Made by a program: the position numbers and the translations under genes | Part shown: piece after piece, positions 1-5,800 of the stretch | Numbering within the stretch: the first letter of the stretch is position 1 | How the letters are laid out: each line of letters opens with the position of its first letter | Origin: an archaeon | GTDB lineage: Archaea; Micrarchaeota; Micrarchaeia; Anstonellales; Bilamarchaeaceae | DNA length: 7,619 nucleotides | Direction: 5' to 3' | Assembly: GCA_020052325.1 (NCBI GenBank) | Contig: JAGVPF010000009.1 | Span: 1-7,619, forward strand | The notes under the pieces: generated by a model | The model's database searches: none | Seen by the model: only the letters and a program-made list of their open reading frames with translations | Told to the model about the DNA's origin: nothing

Positions 1-232
1 CCGGGTATGTGCCGGATATGTTCCAGGTGCCGACGCATTGGATGTGCGGCTGTGCCATGCAATACCCGCTGCACGTCTGGTTCGCCGCAGGCGGCGGGGC
101 AGTGGCATTCGGGGTGTTATTAACTGCGGGCGGGGTGGCATTGGGCGGATTGGTGGACGGCACCGACGGTCCGCTTCCTATGCATCCGGCAAACAATAGT
201 CCGATTGAAAGCAATATCAGTAAAAGTTTCAT
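1..232 (-). CDS. Predicted lipoprotein, 3' part cut by window edge
   Basis: This is the N-terminal 77 residues of a gene running off the left edge. It begins MKLLLILLSIGLLFAGC, a short basic start, a hydrophobic core and a lipobox (L13-F-A-G-C17), so Cys17 is the probable lipidated residue and the protein would be anchored outside the membrane. Residues 18-53 form a low-complexity Pro/Asn/Ala/Thr linker with sequons at N31, N38, N42 and N51. A Cys-bearing segment follows (C54, C58, C66), then W70 and sequon N71 in a W-N-I-S-G-T-Y-P stretch. Its ATG overlaps the TGA of the upstream 235-residue gene as ATGA, and a GGTG lies 7 bases before the start, so translation is probably coupled. The opposite-strand reading of this stretch looks like a shadow. 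The function of the globular part is not visible. Lipoprotein identity is fairly sure; anything more specific is not. Confidence 0.85.
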   Translation of the reverse strand, partial: MKLLLILLSIGLLFAGCIGSGPSVPSTNPPNATPPAVNNTPNATAPPPAANQTCSGYCMAQPHIQCVGTWNISGTYP

Positions 233-936
233 GGGTTAGCACCATACATTACCTGGCATTCGATATCATAAACCTCGAGCGGGGTTCCGCCGGCAGTCTC
301 GAATTCGGATGCCGAGAGAACCTTGCAGCCCTCTATTATCTGTGACCCTTCGGGATGCGGGTCGTATTGGATTGTGATGGTTGAGTTCAAGCCTTTGAGC
401 GGGTTGGAGTCCGAGATGAAGGCGGCAACGCCGTATATCTTTGGCGGGCTGGAGTAGCCTGAGTATGAATAAACACGGAACGCGAACCCGCGCAGGCTGT
501 CGACATAGTGGCTGTTGAACCGCACATCGAGGGCGCGCAGGTCATTCGGCGTTAGCGGGATGGAGTCTGGCGAATCATTCTGCTTCCCTATCGTCCATTT
601 GTACGTGTTGATGTCGTATTGGCCGGTTTCGACATTGGAATAGAACCTTGAATCCGCCCGGGAAAGCCCGTCCTCTAGGATTGACCCTATCGTAGCATTC
701 ACGACCGGGGATGCGACCTGCTCGGGCGGGGGTTGTGGCTTCGAGGCATTGGTTGAATTGCCCGGAACCGGCGTCTCTTCCTGCAATGGCTCGCTTGGAG
801 CGGTTATTGTGGCATTGCCCGGCTCGGACAGGTATACGGGCTTCTGCCCGGTGAATATGAATACCGCGGCTGCCAGACCGATAATCAGCAGCGCGACGAA
901 CAGGATTTCTCCCAGCTCAATGTGGCCTTTTTCCAT
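229..936 (-). CDS. Exported membrane-anchored protein, possibly pilin-like
   Basis: A 235-residue protein with a short N-terminus (MEKGHIELGE), one hydrophobic helix at about residues 11-29, and no second membrane segment. The charged K-G start followed by a Glu and a helix recalls archaeal class III (type IV prepilin-like) signal peptides, which are cut after Gly before a Q-x-S-x-E motif. Here the residue after Gly4 is His and the acidic residues are at +3 and +6, so the match is imperfect and a plain signal anchor is the alternative. Residues 36-82 are a Pro-rich linker with sequons at N41, N60, N63 and N80. Residues 83-235 form a globular outside domain with a sequon at N184 and two cysteines (C204, C227) that could pair. 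The ATG at 936 is preceded by GTGAT and a TATA box. It heads a two-gene unit with the lipoprotein. I do not recognise the globular domain. Confidence 0.85.
   Translation of the reverse strand: MEKGHIELGEILFVALLIIGLAAAVFIFTGQKPVYLSEPGNATITAPSEPLQEETPVPGNSTNASKPQPPPEQVASPVVNATIGSILEDGLSRADSRFYSNVETGQYDINTYKWTIGKQNDSPDSIPLTPNDLRALDVRFNSHYVDSLRGFAFRVYSYSGYSSPPKIYGVAAFISDSNPLKGLNSTITIQYDPHPEGSQIIEGCKVLSASEFETAGGTPLEVYDIECQVMYGANP
240..243 (-). promoter_or_regulatory. Ribosome binding site GGTG for the lipoprotein
   Basis: On the minus strand GGTG lies inside the last codons of the 235-residue gene, 7 bases before the ATG at 232. It matches part of the archaeal Shine-Dalgarno consensus GGAGGTGATC. 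With the ATGA overlap it supports the chosen lipoprotein start. Confidence 0.55.
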
Positions 937-939
937 ACC

Positions 940-944
940 ATCAC
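940..944 (-). promoter_or_regulatory. Ribosome binding site GTGAT for the 235-residue protein
   Basis: The minus strand reads AGTGATGGTATG. GTGAT pairs with the 3' part of the archaeal anti-Shine-Dalgarno and stands 3 bases from the ATG. The 461-residue gene has the same element at the same spacing, which supports both start choices. Confidence 0.5.
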
Positions 945-968
945 TCTGATGTAGTAGCGTGCGAAACT

Positions 969-978
969 GATTATATAC
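969..978 (-). promoter_or_regulatory. TATA box for the pilin-like/lipoprotein unit
   Basis: The minus strand reads GTATATAATC here, centred about 38 bases before the ATG at 936. With an initiation site about 25 bases downstream of the box centre, the leader would be near 13 bases, just enough to hold the GTGAT site. Confidence 0.6.
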
Positions 979-1020
979 CTATTACCTGCTTGAAGGGACG
1001 TCCGGCTACCGGCACCCTGC

Positions 1021-1037
1021 AAAGAAACCTTATAAAT
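1021..1037 (+). promoter_or_regulatory. Archaeal BRE/TATA promoter for the 49-residue gene
   Basis: A purine-rich AAAGAAAC (BRE-like) is followed by CTTATAAAT at 1029-1037. Transcription would start near 1058 and leave a leader of about 42 bases. It faces away from the minus-strand TATA box at 969-978, so 937-1099 is a divergent promoter region. Confidence 0.6.
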
Positions 1038-1087
1038 GTTGCATGAAAATGTGTTGGTTCGACCAGGAAAGAAATAATCAATAGATA

Positions 1088-1093
1088 GAGGTG
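1088..1093 (+). promoter_or_regulatory. Strong ribosome binding site GAGGTG
   Basis: GAGGTG lies 6 bases before the ATG at 1100. It is the best Shine-Dalgarno match in the window and is the main reason to accept the short reading frame that follows as a gene. Confidence 0.75.
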
Positions 1094-1099
1094 CAACCC

Positions 1100-1249
1100 A
1101 TGCCGGCATGCCCGCATTGCCATGTATACAAGGGGCTTTGGTCCCCGCTGACGAGAAACGACGATGGACAGTTCATCTGCAAGATAAACATGTCCCATAA
1201 GTTCACCCGGGACCATGATGGCAATTTCCATGCCTTATCCGGCGGTTGA
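1100..1249 (+). CDS. Small CPHC-motif putative zinc-binding protein (49 aa)
   Basis: The frame codes for 49 residues starting MPACPHCHVYKGLW and ending in LSGG. It has C4-P-H-C7-H8, a classic metal-binding knuckle, then C27 and S-H33-K-F in the second half. This resembles a small zinc ribbon of the type CPxC...C...H-x-F, in which one usual second-half Cys may be replaced by His33. H8, H39 and H44 are further possible ligands. There is no membrane segment, so it is probably cytoplasmic. A promoter at 1021-1037 and the strong GAGGTG site support expression. It sits 75 bases before the 461-residue gene on the same strand, but that gene has its own TATA box, so co-transcription is only possible. 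Small archaeal zinc ribbons often bind nucleic acid or partner proteins; which applies here cannot be seen. The zinc role is inferred from motif spacing. Confidence 0.75.
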   Translation: MPACPHCHVYKGLWSPLTRNDDGQFICKINMSHKFTRDHDGNFHALSGG

Positions 1250-1264
1250 TTGCATAACAAAACA

Positions 1265-1275
1265 TTTATATATAA
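1265..1275 (+). promoter_or_regulatory. TATA box for the 461-residue gene
   Basis: TTTATATATAA, preceded by the A-rich AACAAAAC, lies about 55 bases before the ATG at 1325. The expected transcription start is near 1293-1298, giving a leader of about 30 bases. Confidence 0.65.
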
Positions 1276-1290
1276 CAAAATACACAATTA

Positions 1291-1323
1291 ACATCACTGA
1301 AAGTTATCCCCCAATAGTGATGT
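1291..1323 (+). repeat. Inverted repeat covering the ribosome binding site
   Basis: ACATCACT (1291-1298) and AGTGATGT (1316-1323) are perfect 8-base inverted arms around a 17-base spacer. The right arm contains the GTGAT ribosome binding site (1317-1321) and ends 1 base before the ATG. If the transcript includes the left arm, an RNA hairpin would hide the binding site. As DNA it could be an operator over the start of transcription. Confidence 0.5.
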
Positions 1324-1324
1324 G

Positions 1325-2710
1325 ATGCAAGAGCCACAGAAGAAGCTAGCCGGACCCAAACCCCAAGAGGTGCCGGCCCAGGGCAAGCCATTTGCTGGAC
1401 GCTCAGCCCTTATCAGCGGCCTGAGGGGCGTTGCCGAGGCTTACGAGGAGAACCCACCGGCGATAACGAGCAAGCAGGAAATCGAATCCCTCCAGATACT
1501 CCAGAGCAGGCAGATATACGAGACGGTTCTGGACATAGTCACGACAAGGAACAACATCGCGAATTTCAGGGGAGCACTCATTGTGCAGGCCCAGGCTATT
1601 GCCGATAAAAGGAAGGCTGCCGAGACAACGGCAGCCCCGCAGGTTGTGCACGAAGTGCCAACCGGAAGACCGGCAACCAAAAGGGATGCCCTCGTCATGG
1701 CTTTGGCCGACCTTGGGCTCGATGCCACGATAACCGCGGAGAGGGTAGCGGAAGGGAAAGCGATGTTCACCGTGGAATGCATGGGCACGTCAAACAGGGT
1801 TCCGCTGAACGATTCCATCCTGGAATCGGAAGACCCCGTCGCGAAGGTAAAACTCGTCCTATCATACCTGGCTCTTGGTAAGGTGGACGAAGAGGAAAGA
1901 AGGGTGCAGAGGCTCGGGCAAAGGCGCTCCACGCGGCCCCCGCCAACGCCCATCAGCATCGATTCCAAGGAACTCGACGGGAGGATGGTGACATTCGACG
2001 GCGAGCTGGAGCATGGCACCAAGGGGAAGTGGATTTTCACATATTTGGCCAAGGGGATGGAAACATCATTCAGTTTCGAAAACGAAGTGACCGGCGAGGA
2101 CCTTCTCGACATGATAGATGAAAAGATAGACCTGCTCCACAAGCAATACGACCAGCCGTATCCGGTAGCCGTGCTCGAATGGCGCTCACAGAGCAGGGCA
2201 GGCAAGAGCTATATGGGCGACATTCCCGAGGGCATTCTCAAGATAGCCTGCACCCTGGATTATCTCGCCACATGCCCAGCACGGATGCGGGCGCTAATCC
2301 CTTCCGAGTATATGGAGGGCTTTGACGCGCTGAAAAAAATGCCCCCGCCATATGCCGCATTCATCGGGACGCAGGATATGGAGGGCCTCGAGGCCGCCCT
2401 TGATTCCCTGGAGCACCCCATCCACGCAATAATCCGCGAAACATTCGGAACGGAAGGGGTCAGGCTCAACCCCAGGACTCAGGATGAAGTGATGTCCCTC
2501 CTCCAGCTGGCCCCTTCGGTTGCTGTGGATGTCGGAGATGCCGCGGTGAGCAATATAGCAGAAGCGTATGCCCTGGTGGGCAATGACAACTGGATAACGT
2601 TCGCAGGCCAGGCGGAGCTTCGCAAGAACTACTTTAGGATGGCTTACACCGTACGCAAGGCGATAAGCGGTGCGATAGCGGACGGGACGCTCGAGATAGA
2701 CAGCTTTTAG
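1325..2710 (+). CDS. Hypothetical soluble protein (461 aa), family not recognised
   Basis: I do not recognise this protein. It has no signal peptide or membrane helix and is probably cytoplasmic. Residues 1-24 are a Lys/Pro/Gln-rich, likely disordered start. Residues 25-104 look helical. A linker follows, then a small alpha/beta segment at about 118-185. Residues 188-210 are a charged, Arg/Pro-rich linker (QRLGQRRSTRPPPTP). Residues 215-300 look beta-rich, with a helix near 257-273. The remainder is mainly helical with Pro-rich turns (KKMPPPY at 337-343). Only three cysteines are present (C152, C309, C317), which argues against a metal cluster. The in-frame GTG at 1322 would add one residue, but GTGAT would then abut the start, so the ATG at 1325 is preferred. 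A long opposite-strand frame inside it looks like a shadow. It has its own TATA box and a leader inverted repeat. Confidence 0.85.
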   Translation: MQEPQKKLAGPKPQEVPAQGKPFAGRSALISGLRGVAEAYEENPPAITSKQEIESLQILQSRQIYETVLDIVTTRNNIANFRGALIVQAQAIADKRKAAETTAAPQVVHEVPTGRPATKRDALVMALADLGLDATITAERVAEGKAMFTVECMGTSNRVPLNDSILESEDPVAKVKLVLSYLALGKVDEEERRVQRLGQRRSTRPPPTPISIDSKELDGRMVTFDGELEHGTKGKWIFTYLAKGMETSFSFENEVTGEDLLDMIDEKIDLLHKQYDQPYPVAVLEWRSQSRAGKSYMGDIPEGILKIACTLDYLATCPARMRALIPSEYMEGFDALKKMPPPYAAFIGTQDMEGLEAALDSLEHPIHAIIRETFGTEGVRLNPRTQDEVMSLLQLAPSVAVDVGDAAVSNIAEAYALVGNDNWITFAGQAELRKNYFRMAYTVRKAISGAIADGTLEIDSF

Positions 2711-2780
2711 GGCGCGGGTTTTGTGCCAGTTTTCAACCCAATGATTATCTTTCGAGCGCAAGCCAAGCTGGAGCGGATGC

Positions 2781-2806
2781 AAAAAATAAAGGAAGATGGG
2801 AAAAAA
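2781..2806 (-). terminator. Tandem oligo-T terminator of the giant surface gene
   Basis: Just after the TAA at 2811, the minus strand has two runs of six T (2801-2806 and 2781-2786, the second within TTTATTTTTT). Archaeal RNA polymerase commonly stops at such T tracts without a hairpin. The rest of the 100-base gap between convergent genes shows only a weak GGGTT/AACCC pair at 2716-2739 and short T4 runs, which might serve the plus-strand gene. Confidence 0.45.
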
Positions 2807-2810
2807 GAGA

Positions 2811-5800
2811 TTATTTCTTCTTCTGCCCCCTGCTTCTCCAGTACACTATGCCCAGCACCACCAGGAGCATGAGGAAGAGCAGCATCAGCACCATGCCCAT
2901 ATCGGGCCCGGTTGCCGCCGGCTTCTGTGGCTCCTGCGGCTGCGCCTGCGGGAAGGCCTTCACTTCGATTACCTTGACCACGGCGCCGTCTTTTAGGAGG
3001 GCGACCCTGTATGTTCCCTGCATGTTGAGGGGCAAATCGAAGTTGCCATTCTCATCCGTCCTTCCGATGAAGTTCTTGCCGGTTGGGTCGGTGTACACGA
3101 AGTCGCAGAGGCTGCAGGGCTGGTTGTTTTCAGTCGCAGCGCAGGTCTTCCTGTCGCCCACGATTCCCGTTGAGGGGCAGCTCAGGTCGTTTTTCGCCAT
3201 GCACACGTGACTTTCGCATGATGAACCCGATGGGCATGTGGGGCATCCGGTTTCGGTGCCGCACTCATAGCCGTATGGCACGAACGCGTGGTTCACGACC
3301 TGGCCGCATTGTCCGGTGACATCTTTGCATGAGCCGCCCGCGGCTCCTGTCGGCTTGTCGCAGTATTTCGTTGCCGGGCACTGCGCATCTGAGGTGCACT
3401 CGAATGCCGGCTTCTTCGCGCATAAGTGGTTCTGGCAGAGCTCGTCTGCGGCGCACTGCGAATCAGAGCAGCAGGCGTATGGCATGCATTGGCGGTTTTC
3501 ATAAGCGCCGCATTCGCATGGCACGTTCACGCACACCCCCGAAGTGCATCTCTGGCTTGAGAGGCAGTCGGAATCAAGCGCGCATCCAGTCATATTCTGG
3601 CCGCAGGACGCGCATGATACGGTGTCCACGCCCAAAAGGGTTCCCGGCAGGTAGCCCGACTGGGTCGCCTTTATCACAAGGCCTTCAAGGCCGCATCCGG
3701 AGAACGTGAATCCATCCCCGGAGGTCTGGCCAGCGGCCACCACGTTGCCGCCGGAATCCTTGACCACGACGTGGGCCTCATCGCCTGCACCCTCGACCGT
3801 AACGATGTTTCCGTCGCATGTGCTTTCAAGCCCCAGCGACAGCGTCCTTGGCGATGAGTCGTCGTCTCCCCCTGATTCGGGAACAACTTCGGAAACGAAC
3901 GGATGCCAGTCCTCCCCGTCGCCGCTCCAGAAGGAATAGGCCGAGTCGCACTCGCCCACGGTATCGCAGCTGAAGGGAATGTCGCTTCCTGAATCAGCCC
4001 AGCCGTTGCTATCATCGTCTGTGATATTGAAAATGGCCACGGCAGGAGTACCATCCTCCGTGAAATATCTGTTCCCCGAGTCCTCATCGTTGTAGGAATT
4101 GTCCCCGCCATTGTCATAGACCCAGTAATCGCTCATTAAGGTGTTATGGAGGAAGCTGTTGTCCGAGCTGTCCCACATGTAAATGGCATACTCTCCATCC
4201 GTGGCAACGATGATGTTGTCTGTGAAATCGTTCCAATCCGAATACCCGAGCACAAGCCCGTTTCCGCTTATTCCAGTCAGGTTGTTCCTTTCCAGCGTAT
4301 TGCCTTCGGTCCTCCCGAGATATACCGCGCCGCATCCGTCGAAGTTGCACCATTCGCTGCTGTCGGAATAGAAGACGTTGTCCTCGACGATGCTGTCAGA
4401 CGAGTCCTGGTGGATGATGAGGGCCCTTCCGCCTTCGGAAAAGACCCTGTTTCCGGTCACCTCTGTGGCATATGAATCGTAGAGGTCGATGCCGACCTCG
4501 ACTCCGGATATATTGTTGTAGAGCAGCTTTGTCTCTTCTTCGTTGTAGAGGTAAAGCCCGGTGGCGTACATGTCTCCGATGATGACGTTCTCAAAGACAG
4601 TGTTGTTGTAAGAATATGGCAGGGAGCCGCCGTATTTTACCGGAGCCTCGTAGCTCCGCGTGTTCCATTCCGAGCGGTATGCCCGGTGTTCGGCATCATC
4701 CGGATAGGATTCGTTGTCCCCGTAGGGGTATTCACTCATGCCGTGGAAGGGCATGGGCTCAATCGAATCCGATACGAACCTACTGGTCGTGTACTTGATG
4801 CTGTACATGACGTCTGCCAGCAGGAAGGCGTGCCTGTCCTTGCCCGGGGCGGGGGCGATGTCCTGGAATTCGAGGCTCAGCTCGTCACCGTGCCTCATAA
4901 CCGCGAACATGTCGTCCGCATCTTCAAGGAGCGGCCCCACATCGCCATACTTCGTGAAGTTGCCGTACATGAAATAGCGCTCCACGTCCGGGAGCTGCTC
5001 GTCTGTGACTATGTGCCTGTGCTCGGTGTTGCCATAGTCGACTCCTGTCGAGCCGCCCCATTGCAAATCAGCGACGCTCGGGTCGACGTATGTGACTTCG
5101 ATGTCCACAGGCTCGGAATCGTCCAGAAGCACCTGGTCTAGTATATTGGTGTTTGTTCTGGAGAATGCGGCGCTGATTCTCATGCGCGTGTCATTGGCCT
5201 TCAGGATGTCTGCGATGTCGAAGACGAAGGTCCTGGAGTCTCCGGTGAACTTGCCAAAGGCCTTCGCCTCGGCCCATTCGCCGTCTGCATCCATCGCCTC
5301 TATTATCAGGTTCTTCTGGTATGGGGATTCGGCATCGGTCCCGTATGCGGCCCAGCCCGTGATGACAAGCTTGGCGTATTGCGGGTTGTCGATTGCGCCG
5401 AAATCCACTATCACGGAATTCGGCTCATTGCCCTGCATCGGAAGCGGCACCCCGTCTTTCCCGGAGACTTCCTCAAGGACGTCATTCCCGTATTTGTCTA
5501 CCGCAGATACTGGCGCTTTGGGGTCCTTGATTGTCATGAAGCCCTTGGGCGGCGCAACATTGTCGGAATAGGTGTTGTGCCATTGGTTCAGCACGCCGTA
5601 GCCCTCAGGAACGTCGACTATCGCCAGTTTCAGCTCGTCGACGAAGTCCGACTCCGGAATAACTTCCCGTATTTTCATCTTATATATTCCATCCTTGGAT
5701 TCGAAATTGCCAAGCTCGTACATGCCCGCTTCATAGAGGGGCGTCTCTGCCTTCGAGCCTCCTAGGGATTCCCCGGCCAAATCCGTGTAATAATCGTATC

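Noticed and set aside
9..239. Plus-strand 76-residue frame
   Set aside because: It is the opposite strand of the lipoprotein, which has a signal sequence, lipobox, ribosome site and ATGA coupling.
1035..1076. Possible 13-residue leader peptide starting in the TATA box
   Set aside because: Its ATG lies upstream of the expected transcription start near 1058, so it would not be in the message.
885..1109. Minus-strand frames over the divergent promoter region
   Set aside because: They cover both TATA boxes and have no ribosome site; the plus-strand small gene and the pilin-like gene explain the region.
1441..2205. Long (254-residue) minus-strand frame inside the 461-residue gene
   Set aside because: Ser/Arg/Pro-rich, low-complexity translation without a promoter or ribosome site; a shadow of codon bias.
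2294..2782. Minus-strand frame overlapping the end of the 461-residue gene
   Set aside because: Opposite-strand shadow that also crosses the proposed terminator; no start signals.
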